DNA from: Adiantum capillus-veneris
Lineage: Eukaryota; Streptophyta; Polypodiopsida; Polypodiales; Pteridaceae
Assembly (NCBI GenBank): GCA_014529385.2
Contig: CM043944.1
Span: forward strand, 50,251,268-50,315,267
Direction: 5' to 3'
DNA: 64,000 bases
The translations under genes were made by a program, and so were the position numbers. The notes beneath the pieces are model-generated. The model was not told the DNA's origin. It worked only from the letters and a program-made list of their open reading frames with translations, and did no database searches. Positions 23,693 through 34,113 of this stretch are shown here, piece by piece. Position 1 is the first letter of the stretch. Every line of letters starts with the position of its first letter.

Positions 23693-25240
23693 ATGGGGGC
23701 TTTTCACAAGCCAAGCTCCCATACCCCTCTTCTCTCGTCCCCACCCCATGAAAACCCCCTCTTAGGGAGGGAGTGATAAAAGGCATTGGAAAAAGTAAGA
23801 AAAAAATAAAGTATGATTATGTAAATATATAAGAAAGGTAAAATAGGCCACCTCATGCCTGCGGGGTAGCCCATCCCCACCTTTCCTCCTTTTTCTTCAC
23901 TGTTGCCCCGCCGGGTGTCCCTTTTCCTCTCCTCCACTCAAAAGGTCAACCCCCTCTCTCTTCCCCTTGTCCTTTCTCCTTTCTCTCTCCCCTCAAGCTA
24001 CCCCACCTCTCACCAATAATGCATTATAACTTACCAATAATGCACCCTAACTCACATGCCACCTCTCCTATCTTCCAAAACAGTATACCCCACCCCCCTT
24101 TTCTCTCTCCTACACTCTCCCATGATCCAAATACCCCTCTCTCTCTAAAATTCTAAATCTCTCTTGTCTTGTAGCCAGATGGCCTCCCCCACACTCACAC
24201 ACACTCAGTTTCACTGAAAAAGGTGCCCATAGACCCATCCCCACCCTGTGGTTACCTGATTTTTCTTGTGTTCACACACATCTGCACACAGATTCACCTC
24301 TGAACACACTCCCCTCTCTCCCCTCTTGTATTTACTTTATTCTCCATGTCACCTCTCATTTTCCATTCACCCATCTCTCTCTCTCTTAGTCTCTCTCTCA
24401 TGAGACTGCTGTTCTGGCACATATACACACAGCCAGACAAGTGGGGCCCACAGTCACATGGCCTATGTAGATAATGATTTTTTCATTTCTAAATTCTAGA
24501 ATTTCTCCCCCCTCCTCCCCTATATAAAGAGGGGTCACCATCACACTAAGGACACACACAACATCACCAAAGAACACACTATGCATTGTGTGTGCCTAGT
24601 GCACACACACACACACCCACACCATCACCATCACCGCAATCACCATGCTCGTCTTGAGCATGACCTCTACACCCTTGGGCTATGGAAGATGAAGGGAAAC
24701 TAAATGAAGGATGATGGCCATAACCCTCGTGCGAGTCTTCGCCATCAACTCCCACCTATCCGCCATGTGCTCTACCACGCTCTCCCTTCTCATTCCCCTA
24801 CCTTATGCTCCCCATTTCATCACCTTATTCTCTAAATAAAGCTTGAGGTTTTGTGAGTATGTTTTCTTGCAATGTTTTGCCCATGTGAGGTGTGCGGAAT
24901 CGCCACCTAGTCTTGTGTTTGGAGTGAGCTTGTGTATGTGTGATAGGGTGTGCAGATTCGCCATCCTTTTGTGGTGCCTAAATACTAAGCCGCTATACTC
25001 TCTCTCCCTCTCTCTCTCTCTCTCTCACTTGATCTCATTCCCCTTCCTCTTCATCATTACTCCCAAGCATCCATCTCTCTTGGATGAAAACTTTGTTATG
25101 GCGGTGTGTTGTTTGCGTCCTAGCCGCTCAAGCTAGGTGGTGCCCCCTGTTTGCTTTACTATGACAGGCTCGAGGCGCGCCATTCGGTCCCCGGTGTTTT
25201 AGAGGCCACCGGGGGTTCGGGGTTCGCTTTGCTCACGTCA
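23693..25240 (+). repeat. LTR of the gag-only element
   Basis: Begins TGATGGGG exactly where similarity to the older element stops and ends CACGTCA before a candidate primer-binding site, about 1.55 kb. It is CT-rich with a TATA box TATATAAAG at 24521-24529, followed by a run of CA repeats. Only its last 146 bp recur in the window (about 28982-29127). Ends are inferred from TG...CA and the homology break. No gene inside. Confidence 0.6.
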
Positions 25241-25242
25241 TT

Positions 25243-25260
25243 TGGTGCCCCCACTGAGGA
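25243..25260 (+). promoter_or_regulatory. Candidate primer-binding site
   Basis: TGGTGCCCCCACTGAGGA, two bases after the LTR end CA. Repeated at about 29130 in the second unit. I cannot name the tRNA. Confidence 0.4.
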
Positions 25261-25315
25261 GGGCTTTCTAAGACCCTTCAGTTTACAATGCTGAAAGTGA
25301 CGCCCACTATCAATC

Positions 25316-26091
25316 ATGGACGAATGGCTAAAGGAATTTTTTAACTGGAGGACAGAAGAAGAAGAGACGAAGGAGGCACTAGCCGCCTTCATTGAGCTGC
25401 TACTGCCAGACTGCAGTGTTGTCAGCATTTAAGAGGTAAATTTTCCATCTCGTGTCGCTCGTTCTAACTATAAATTGAGAGCATCAAGTGGGAGGTCGGT
25501 GAAGTGCCATCACTGTTGCCAACCAAGGCACACTGTCAATGAGTGCCAGCAACGAAGGCAACGAAAGGGCTGAAGTCATCTACATCGACATTCATCGCAA
25601 AGAAGTCATTCACATCAAGGAAGGGAAGCAAACGGTGAGACCTCTTTTCCCTAAAGAACTACAGTCAAAGTTATAACTCCAAAGTGGCCTAAAGGGGCTG
25701 CTCGAGCCAAAGGCAAGGAGAAGATAAGCCAGTCTGGAAACACATGACCCCGAAGGGAGAAGCATCTAGCAAAGCAAGTGCTTCAAGCTCAGAAAGTCGG
25801 GTTGTACCTAGTTTGCCAAAGAGGAAGTCATGCGAAGCTAAGCGGCGAAAGGTCGCCTACCGATTTGCACGACGCATGCGAGTGCTACCAATCCACTTCG
25901 ACAATCCGGAAGAAGAAGTGGTAAGAAGATTCCCATGTCCTAGAGAAGAGTGGTTCGGCTACTGCTCTCGCTGTTTTGGAAAGAGAGTGGAGGATCTTCC
26001 TCCTCTCCCTGTACAACTTATCCTGAAGAAGCTCTCTACCACGGGAGAAACCCAGTGGGCTGGGGACGAGTTGCAACTGAATGGAGTATAA
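25316..26091 (+). pseudogene. 5' ORFs of gag-only element, unit 1
   Basis: The frame starting MDEWLKEFFNW at 25316 has a stop at 25430 (TAA where unit 2 has CAA) and leads to a canonical knuckle CHHCCQPRHTVNEC. A second frame (25744-26091, MTPKGEASSK...) is Lys/Arg-rich then has REEWFGYCSRCFGKRVEDL; I do not recognise it. Both are repeated in unit 2 at 29203-29979. They precede the capsid-type gag at 26615. Role unknown; a nucleic-acid-binding protein is plausible from the zinc knuckle. Confidence 0.6.
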
Positions 26092-26614
26092 TTCATGCAA
26101 CACGCCGACTACGGAAATTACCTGCAATTGTTGTTAGCCAAGAGGCTGGGAGTGGTCAGACGCGTCGCCATCACCCCGTACGTGCTGAGCAACGAAGGAA
26201 AGGTAGAGCCCATGAAAGGCGACGACCTCTTGTGGATGTGCCGACTCATCAACACTGGCACGATAAGAGTATAAGTAAGTATTTCATCGTCTGTGCATGA
26301 TGGAAAACGGGCCAACGGCATTCCCATTCAGATTCTTGCAGCATATGCATGTGAATATCTATGTAGATAGGAAAGTCTTCTACCAACAGAAGATCGTACC
26401 CCTATTCGGTGCGGCGGTACTAGGAGAGATCCTCAATTCCCCGAACCCTATCATTCTCCCCATATTAGATTACCATCATTCCTTTAATGTTTCTATCTTT
26501 ATCTTGTTTTATCCTATCCACCCACCCTTGTAAAAAAGCTGCTATGAGCCGCACTGTTAATGTAATGTAAAAAAAAAGAAAAAAAAGAGGTTTGTAATTT
26601 CCTGAGTCACTACC

Positions 26615-28054
26615 ATGGCAAGTGTTTCTTTCCCCACGTTCAGTGGAAAGAAGGGAGAGGATCTCACCACCGACTTTTTGGATGATTTCGACATTGCTTG
26701 TATCGTCTCCAACAAAGATGACGATGCTTCACGACTTAGAATTTTTCCTCTACTGATGAAAGTAGAGGCCAAGTCCTGGTATAATGCATTGCCCCAGGCC
26801 ACCAAGAATGCATGGGATGTGTTAATGGCTACTTTTGTAAAGAGGTTTGGTGGAGGCACAACCTCGGAGAGGCTATGGCAGTTATTGACAGAATTAAAGC
26901 AGGGAGGCCTGTTGGAGTATGCCACCTACGAGTCCAAATTTGTGGACTTATGGGAGAGATGGGTTGCTTCACTGGAGGAAGGTGAAGGAGCGCCTAATTT
27001 CCTAAAGAAGGACTGTTTCATTGCTGGTCTATGGTCGCCGCTTAGAGAGAAGGTGAAGGGAAGGTTTCCTGCAACATATGAGTTGGCAGTCGAAGTAGCC
27101 CGCCTTAAAGACAAGAAGCTACGCATGCAAGCAAGAGTAAACGAGTCAGAGGAAACAAGCTCGATACAACCAACCCCAGTGACTGCAACAGCCCAACATA
27201 GAGTCCAACCGCAGGAGGCATCAGAAGAGCAAGACCTGCTGAGTCGTATCACCACCCAACTAGAGAGTTTATCTGTGCATCTGGTGCAGCAAGGGCATGC
27301 ACCTGGCAGGAACCCAGAACAAGGAAGAGGACAACGAAGGCAGAACCCAGAGTACCACTGTTACAACTACGGGGAAGATGGCCATGAAATGTACTACTGC
27401 CCACACCCAAGGAGGCAGAGTTTCAATAGAGGGGGGAGACAGAATCATATCTCTCCACCAAGAGCAAGACCACTGCCACTCAGGCAACCAATCCCACCTG
27501 TTCAAATCACACCACCAGCGGTACAACCACAGCTGGCCACACCAATTCGACGCCAGTCACCAATGCAACCACCACCACAATCACCACTTACAATCATCCT
27601 ACGCCCACCACCAATTGGTACCCGCACACCAAGTATCATTGGTCTTGCTGAAGAGGTCAAGATGAGTGTAACAGAAGAAGGATTAAGTAAGAAGACTATT
27701 CAAAGAACTGAAGCAGTGGAACAAGAGGTTAAAGAATCAAAAGATGCTACCCAGGTGGGGGAGGTAAGTCAAGAAAATTGTGTTACAAATGTGAGTACAT
27801 CTTTAACCTTGAATGAAATAGGCACCAAAGCGATCAATCGACAGCATTGGGCAGTAATGATAAGAAGGTGTAAAGTGTTGATTAGGCCTCGTCAGAGTAA
27901 GAGGAATGCAAAGGGCATGAAAGATACAAGAGAAGAGGAAAACAACCTGCTAGCAAGGATTTGCAGAAGATGGACAACATATCAAGCAAAGGGGAGGGCT
28001 TTGAAAACAGAAGCCTGTGCACCAGCATGGACCCAGGACAGTGTAGCAAGCTAA
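26615..28054 (+). CDS. Gag-type capsid protein, unit 1
   Basis: An open frame of 479 codons beginning MASVSFPTFSGKKGED. The first 170 residues are a Retrotrans_gag capsid domain (WYNALPQATKNAWDVL, then FVKRFGGG and LLEYATYESKFVDLW). A Gln/Pro-rich linker leads to CYNYGEDGHEMYYC near residue 249, a zinc knuckle with the second Cys replaced by Tyr. The C-terminal third is low-complexity. No protease or polymerase follows, so the element would depend on other elements. Unit 2 at 30512 has a near-identical first 257 codons. It is intact but could be a relic. Confidence 0.75.
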   Translation: MASVSFPTFSGKKGEDLTTDFLDDFDIACIVSNKDDDASRLRIFPLLMKVEAKSWYNALPQATKNAWDVLMATFVKRFGGGTTSERLWQLLTELKQGGLLEYATYESKFVDLWERWVASLEEGEGAPNFLKKDCFIAGLWSPLREKVKGRFPATYELAVEVARLKDKKLRMQARVNESEETSSIQPTPVTATAQHRVQPQEASEEQDLLSRITTQLESLSVHLVQQGHAPGRNPEQGRGQRRQNPEYHCYNYGEDGHEMYYCPHPRRQSFNRGGRQNHISPPRARPLPLRQPIPPVQITPPAVQPQLATPIRRQSPMQPPPQSPLTIILRPPPIGTRTPSIIGLAEEVKMSVTEEGLSKKTIQRTEAVEQEVKESKDATQVGEVSQENCVTNVSTSLTLNEIGTKAINRQHWAVMIRRCKVLIRPRQSKRNAKGMKDTREEENNLLARICRRWTTYQAKGRALKTEACAPAWTQDSVAS

Positions 28055-29010
28055 AGGAATCTTGCATCAAGGCAGTTTCACTTGAGGACCATAACGAAGA
28101 GGTAAGTATGACTGAAGGTTTGGAGTTGGCTATTGCCCCAGAGGCTTGGCAGCCAAGCAAGACTTTATTGTGTAGTGTTATAGACTTGGAGATGGGTAAT
28201 GCCTCTAGTCTACTGAAGGGTGTTATAAACTTGGAGATGGGTAATGCCTCCAGCTTATGTGAGGGTGTTCAGAGTAAGTTTGATGATCAATATGCTGCCA
28301 ACCTTTTAAGGATGTTCCAAACTCCTCCACAACACAGCATTCTGTTTGCATGGGATGCATCAGACCTATGGCTATGGCTAGCTGCTCTAACATATAGAGA
28401 GAAGATCAGCATGGAGATAAGAGCAAAGGAGCCATGGATAGACAAAAGCCTGATAGAATGCAAGAATAAAGACCTCATTCGCAATTTGGTACAATTTTTT
28501 ACAAATAGTGCATCCTCTCTTTGGAGAAAGGTAAGTGGATTACGCTTGTATTTAAGCCGCAAGGTAGGTGGCTTGCTATTAGCATCAATAAAGGAAGCTG
28601 ACATGTTTGAGCACACCCAAAAGAAGCATGATATGCTTGCAATTTTTTCTAGTCATGGCAGTAATCAGGATTCTGAAGACAACTTGAGCTCACCACACCA
28701 ACAAGGCGGCCATATATGGTGGATTCTTGGTACACTCTTGGGAATCATAATTTTCAGTTCTGTCTTTGCAGGAGCCAAGATGCTCATTTCCCCTCTCGCT
28801 ATTGGTGGTTACAAATTTGGTCCAATTTGGCATGCAAATTTTATTGTTCGGACACTGCAGACAATGATCCTATTTTTCACCTGGGATCCACGAGGACATT
28901 GGCACAAAGTTCTGGAAGCCATGGGCTTCCCCTTTAATCAACCGACACTATTCCAAGGAACAAGCTATCACCCGGACCTGTTTGTTATGGTGGTGTGTTG
29001 TATGTCCTAG
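27961..29010 (+). CDS. ORF with one membrane segment, unit 1
   Basis: An open frame of 349 codons overlapping the end of gag in another frame. It contains a twice-repeated GNASSL segment (near residues 80-95) and one strong hydrophobic stretch, WWILGTLLGIIIFSSVFAG, near residues 252-270. The position after gag, with one transmembrane segment, resembles env-like frames of some plant LTR elements, but I see no family match. The last codons run into the LTR fragment at 28982. Could also be an accidental open frame. Confidence 0.4.
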   Translation: MQKMDNISSKGEGFENRSLCTSMDPGQCSKLKESCIKAVSLEDHNEEVSMTEGLELAIAPEAWQPSKTLLCSVIDLEMGNASSLLKGVINLEMGNASSLCEGVQSKFDDQYAANLLRMFQTPPQHSILFAWDASDLWLWLAALTYREKISMEIRAKEPWIDKSLIECKNKDLIRNLVQFFTNSASSLWRKVSGLRLYLSRKVGGLLLASIKEADMFEHTQKKHDMLAIFSSHGSNQDSEDNLSSPHQQGGHIWWILGTLLGIIIFSSVFAGAKMLISPLAIGGYKFGPIWHANFIVRTLQTMILFFTWDPRGHWHKVLEAMGFPFNQPTLFQGTSYHPDLFVMVVCCMS

Positions 29011-29202
29011 CCGCTCAAGCTAGGTGGTGCCCCCTGTTTGATTTACTATGACAGGCTCGAGGTGCGCCATTCGGTCCCCGGTGTTTTAGAGGCCGCCGGG
29101 GGTTCGGGGTTCGCTTTGCTCACGTCATTTGGTGCCCCCACTGAGGAGGGCTTTCTAAGACCCTTCAGTTTACAATGCTGAAAGTGACGCCCACTATCAA
29201 TC

Positions 29203-29979
29203 ATGGACGAATGGCTGAAGGAATTTTTTAACTGGAGGACAGAAGAAGAAGAGACGAAGGAGGCACTAGCCGCCTTCATTGAGCTGCTACTGCCAGACTG
29301 CAGTGTCGTCAGCATTCAAGAGGTAAATTTTCCATCTCGTGTCGCTCGTTCTAACTATAAATTGAGAGCATCAGGTGGGAGGTCGGTGAAGTGCCATCAC
29401 TGTTGCCAACCAAGGCACACTGTCAATGAGTGCCAGCAACGAAGGTAGCGAAAGGACTGAAGTCATCTACATCGACATTCATCGCAAAGAAGTCATTCAC
29501 ATCAAGGAAGGGAAGAAAACGGTGAGACCTCTTTTCCCTAAAGAAACTACAGTCAAAGTTATAACTCCAAAGTGGCCTAAAGGGGCTTCTCGAGCCAAAG
29601 GCAAGGAGAAGATAAGCCAGTCTGGAAACACATGACCCCGAAGGGAGAAGCATCTGGCAAAGCAAGTGCTTCAAGCTTAGAAAGCCGGGTTGTACCCAGT
29701 TTGCCAAAGAGAAAGTCATCCGAAGCTAAGCGGCGAAAGGTCGCCTACCGATTTGCACGACGCATGCGAGTGCTACCAATCCACTTCGACAATCCGGAAG
29801 AAGAAGTGGTAAGAAGATTCCCATGTCCTAGAGAAGAGTGGTTCGGCTACTGCTCTCGCTATTTTGGAAAGAGAGTGGAGGATCTTCCTCCTCTCCCTGT
29901 ACAACTTATCCTGAAGAAGCTCTCTACCACGGGAGAAACCCAGTGGGCTGGGGACGAGTTGCAACTGAATAGAGTATAA
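29203..29979 (+). pseudogene. 5' ORFs of gag-only element, unit 2
   Basis: Second copy of the frames at 25316-26091. The first (29203-29448) is open here, 81 codons, from MDEWLKEFFNW to the knuckle CHHCCQPRHTVNEC, showing that the stop in unit 1 is a point change. The second (29632-29979) is nearly the same as its unit 1 partner. The two units differ at few positions, so the duplication looks younger than most repeats here. Confidence 0.65.
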
Positions 29980-30511
29980 TTCATGCAACACGCCGACTAC
30001 AGAAATTACCTGCAATTGTTGTTAGCCAAGAGGCTGGGAGTGGTCAAACGCGTCGCCATCACCCCGTACGTGCTGAGCAACGAAGGAAAGGTAGAGCCCA
30101 TGAAAGGCGACGACCTCTTGTGGATGTGCCGACTCATCAACACTGGCACGATAAGAGTATAAGTAAGTATTTCATCCTCTGTCCATGATGGAAAACGAGC
30201 CAACGGCATTTCCGTTCAGATTCTTGCAGCATATGCATGTGAATATCTATGTAGATAGGAAAGTCTTCTACCAACAGAAGATCGTACACCTATTCGGTGC
30301 GGCGGTACTAGGAGAAATCCTCAATTCTCCGAGCCCTATCATTCTCCCCATATTAGATTACCATCATTCCTTTAATGTTTCTATCTTTATCTTGTTTTAA
30401 CCTATCCACCCACCCTTGTAAAAAAGCTGCTATGAGCCGCACTGTTAATGTAATGTAAAAAAAAAGAAAAAAAAGAAAAAAAAGAGGTTTGTAATTTCCT
30501 GAGTCACTACC

Positions 30512-31558
30512 ATGGCAAGTGTTTCTTTCCCCACGTTCAGTGGAAAGAAGGGAGAGGATCTCACCACCGACTTTTTGGATGATTTCGACATTGCTTGTAT
30601 CGTCTCCAACAAAGATGACGATGCTTCACGACTTAGAATTTTTCCTCTACTGATGAAAGTAGAGGCCAAGTCCTGGTATAATGCATTGCCCCAGGCCACC
30701 AAGAATGCATGGGATGTGTTAATGGCTACTTTTGTAAAGAGGTTTGGTGGAGGCACAACCTCGGAGAGGCTATGGCAGTTATTGACAGAATTAAAGCAGG
30801 GAGGCCTGTTGGAGTATGCCACCTACGAGTCCAAATTTGTGGACTTATGGGAGAGATGGGTTGCCTCACTGGAGGAAGGTGAAGGAGCGCCTAATTTCCT
30901 AAAGAAGGACTGTTTCATTGCTGGTCTATGGTCGCCGCTTAGAGAGAAGGTGAAGGGAAGGTTTCCTGCAACATATGAGTTGGCAGTCGAAGTAGCCCGC
31001 CTTAAAGACAAGAAGCTACGCATGCAAGCAAGAGTAAATGAGTCAGAGGAAACAAGCTCGATACAACCAACCCCAGTGACTGCAACAGCCAATCATAGAG
31101 TCCAACCGCAGGAGGCATCAGAAGAGCAAGACCTGCTGAGTCGTATCACCACCCAACTAGAGATTTTATCTGTGCATCTGGTGCAGCAAGGGCATGCACC
31201 TGGCAGGAACCCAGAACAAGGAAGAGGACAACGAAGGCAGAACCCAGAGTACCACTGTTACAACTACGGGGAAGATGGCCATGAAAAAATCACAGAATGC
31301 TACACACCCGCTCCAGAGCTAGTTTGGGTACCGAAGAAAGAACGACTGGTTCCACCTAGCTTAAGAAGAGGAAATTCAAATGAAGCTTCTTGGTCTTCAT
31401 GTAGTTCCTATACAAAAATAGAAGCTTTGACACAACCTCCACCCACCATTGTACATATCCATACAAACAAGGAAGAGTTTGCACCTCCCGTTTTAAGTTC
31501 ACCACTTACAAGAACGTTGCAAATAAAATCATGGGAGAGCACCCTTGCAACTAGATGA
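30512..31558 (+). pseudogene. Gag-type capsid protein, unit 2 (3' end replaced)
   Basis: Near-identical to the first part of the unit 1 gag through the knuckle start CYNYGEDGHE, then at about 31285 the sequence changes. The new end (ITECYTPAPELVWVPKK...) is unrelated to unit 1 and the frame stays open to 31558. So the zinc knuckle is cut in half and joined to other sequence. Frame length 348 codons. Confidence 0.7.
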
Positions 31559-31559
31559 A

Positions 31560-33306
31560 ACGCATAGGGCAGTGAAAAACTATTGGTTAAAGCCTTCACC
31601 CATAACAACTTGGAACAATTGGTTTCAAAAGGTGATGACATCATTCCAAAAGATATGATCTACCCAAGGAAGCGGGGAGTGTTTGCTGACATCCATCATT
31701 CACTTGCTTCCCTCTCAACCTTCCTCCCTGACCTCTCAATCGTCATCCTAGGGAATGTATATATAAAGCCTTATACTCACAAAAAACAAAAATAATAAAG
31801 AACAGAGCAATTAGCAAATGAGTATGCACAATAAAAGTTAAAACATTGACCCAGACCTACACATTCACATCCGATACACTGAAACAGAAACCTATGTCAT
31901 AAAACACCTTTGATCCTCATCACTCGAGTGATGGAGGGTAGGTAGGATTAGTACGATAGGACTATTTCTGTTTTAGAGTTTAGTGATTAGCAAAGTTCTT
32001 TCTTCCCACTGATGTGCCTCCTAGAGGTATTCTATGTGTTTCCTCGTGTGTACAGGAACGTGTTGCTATGGTTAGGATTTGGACCTTCATGGAATCTTTC
32101 TCTTATCCACTTTTCAAATCAAGCGCGATCATCAACACAAACAAGTGTTTCTTGTCCATTAGCATGGACCCTTATCTTTTTTGCATCTATGTTTGTCTGC
32201 TTCAATTGTGATTGGAAGCATAATATTCAGCGCATTTGCTTAGTTTCAAATATTAAATTCAATGTAATTTTTGTCATAATCACTTGTCTAGGTTTAAAAT
32301 TCAAGCAGTCTAACTAAGCTACTTTGACCAAGCTAGGTGATCTTCTCTTAATACCATAGGGAATGCCTTCCTAATCATCAATGGTTACTTAGGTTCTTAA
32401 TCCGATTTAAGCAGCATTGTGTGAAATGTACTAGGACTTTCTAGTAGGCTTAGTCCCTATTGAACTTTAGCTTAAGCATTATAAAGGGAGTTTACTAATG
32501 TGATGAGCTTGAGGAGGGTAACAGTGTTATATGACCCCCCAAAGTTACAAAGTTAAAATGCTGGGAACAAACGAACAAAAAAAAAATAAAATCAAAGTGC
32601 CACAATATAAAATCTTAAGCTGGAAGATAAATCTCAGCTTGATTTGGTACTCCACTCACATGTATCGCCTATGGTACTAGAGCCCTAGAGGTTCCCAATG
32701 TGGGTGCTTTTCCTTGAAAAGCAAAAAACCCAAGGCATACAAAATAAGCACACACATCAATATTAAATCACAGTGAAAATACTTTGGGGGGTCAAAGAAA
32801 AGGAAATAAGTCAGGCGATGATTTCATGAGCAATTCCTTTTATCGTAGCTTAACTACAAGGTCTTCTAGGTATAGCCTCTAGTCAGCAGACCTCAGGCAT
32901 GAAATACTTGGCTCTCGCGATTAAACAACTTAATTGACCAGAGAAAATTGAGAAGCTTGCCCATGGTATTAATAGTCGATCTTTAGTGCCTTTCAACCGT
33001 TAAATTAACGACCACAGACTTGTTTAATTTTTTACCTTTACAACTGTTTATGTGTTTGATTATATTGCAATTTAATGTTTATTGCTGACAAATGATTTAA
33101 AATTCTATTACCAATCAAATTGTCTGCCTACAACTGCATATGCTTTTTAATTGTATATGAGAATGCAATTACTATGCCAATGTTGTTTGATTTTGCAGTG
33201 GACTGAAGAAGGCTAAGGACATTCATCTCAAATGCTCTTCCACCTCGATGAACGAGCTTCAACTCAATAGCTTCCGAGAACGGAATCTACATCAGGAAGG
33301 AGGGCA
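31560..33306. other. No gene visible
   Basis: Stops in all frames. A TATA-like TATATATAAAG lies at 31758-31767 and could belong to another LTR remnant. A TTTTGCAG at about 33192 resembles a splice acceptor. I see nothing else that I can support. Confidence 0.6.
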
Positions 33307-33650
33307 TGTTAACCCTCACGCACATTCCTATCACCTAAGACAGATGCCGTATTATTTATTTCGTAGAGTCAGGTACCTGGTTTGTCTGTCCAATAGGAAA
33401 AGGGTAAGAGTGATCGCCGATGAGAGGTACACTCTAACTGGAACATTCAAGGGATCAGTTGGCTAAGCATGGGCGCCCAAGTGTGAATGGGGCGAGCTCA
33501 TATAAAAGTCAACTAAACCTAAAATTCACTCATTCTCTCATTTGTGCAATGCAAGAAGAGTGCTCTTGCTCCATCTCCTTCTCTGTCTTCCTTGTGTACT
33601 AGTGTGTGTGTGTGTGTGTGTGTGCTTGAGAGAGAGAGAGAGAGAGAGAG

Positions 33651-33721
<71 letters not shown>

Positions 33722-33811
33722 TCGAGCATTGCGGCGCCGACGGTGGCGAGGCGGTTGAGCGCGGCGTAGTGGCATCTCCCTCTTCTTCATGGCAAGGAAT
33801 CCTCCATGACA
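33307..33811 (+). promoter_or_regulatory. LTR-like promoter repeat, copy 1
   Basis: A segment from TGTTAACCCTCACGC to CCTCCATGACA, found inverted at 50226-50684. A TATA box TATAAAA at 33501-33507 is followed by conserved sequence and a GA/GT microsatellite. TG...CA ends and a TATA box suggest an LTR, but no primer-binding site follows and flanks do not repeat. It lies upstream of the gag at 34114. Confidence 0.55.
33602..33720 (+). repeat. GT/GA microsatellite
   Basis: A GT run, a GA run, then a longer GT run of about 35 repeats. The inverted copy at 50325-50390 has shorter runs. Open frames across it (Cys-Val, Thr-His or Arg-Glu repeats) are artefacts. Confidence 0.95.
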
Positions 33812-34113
33812 GCAAGCGTAGAGTGGTGAGTGACACACCATCGTCATCTTTGAGCTTACTAGTTTAGGCTAGTTGCGTGCTTGGAGCCATTTGTGGCTTG
33901 CACACAGTGTATCGGCAAGTTCCTTGCATTGAGACGTGCAACAGACACGCACAACCACTGACTTTAGAATTTGAGGAATACAATCAAGTTGATTTGAAGC
34001 CTTTGAAACGTCTTAGCACGGATAATCCAAGGATCAGAGTCTATTGTTGGGAGGATAGAAACATCAAATATCTTCTATGGACTTCTCATGCCAAATCAGG
34101 ATAGTTAACACCC

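Larger units (their letters stand above)
23693..31285 (+). mobile_element. Gag-only LTR element in tandem
   Basis: Unit 1 about 25095-28981 and unit 2 about 28982-31285 are direct copies with a period near 3.89 kb; unit 2 is cut at its 3' end. The upstream LTR is 23693-25240; between the units only 146 bp of LTR (U5 side) remain. The junction reads TTTGTTATGG in both. No polymerase genes are visible, so it is non-autonomous. Inserted into the plus-strand Ty3 element at 23692. Confidence 0.7.

Noticed and set aside
25141-25260. tRNA gene in the GC-rich LTR end
   Set aside because: No cloverleaf with A and B box spacing could be drawn; the position fits the LTR end and primer-binding site.
33519-33867. 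Long frames of Thr-His, Cys-Val or Arg-Glu repeats
   Set aside because: They are translations of the GT/GA microsatellite.
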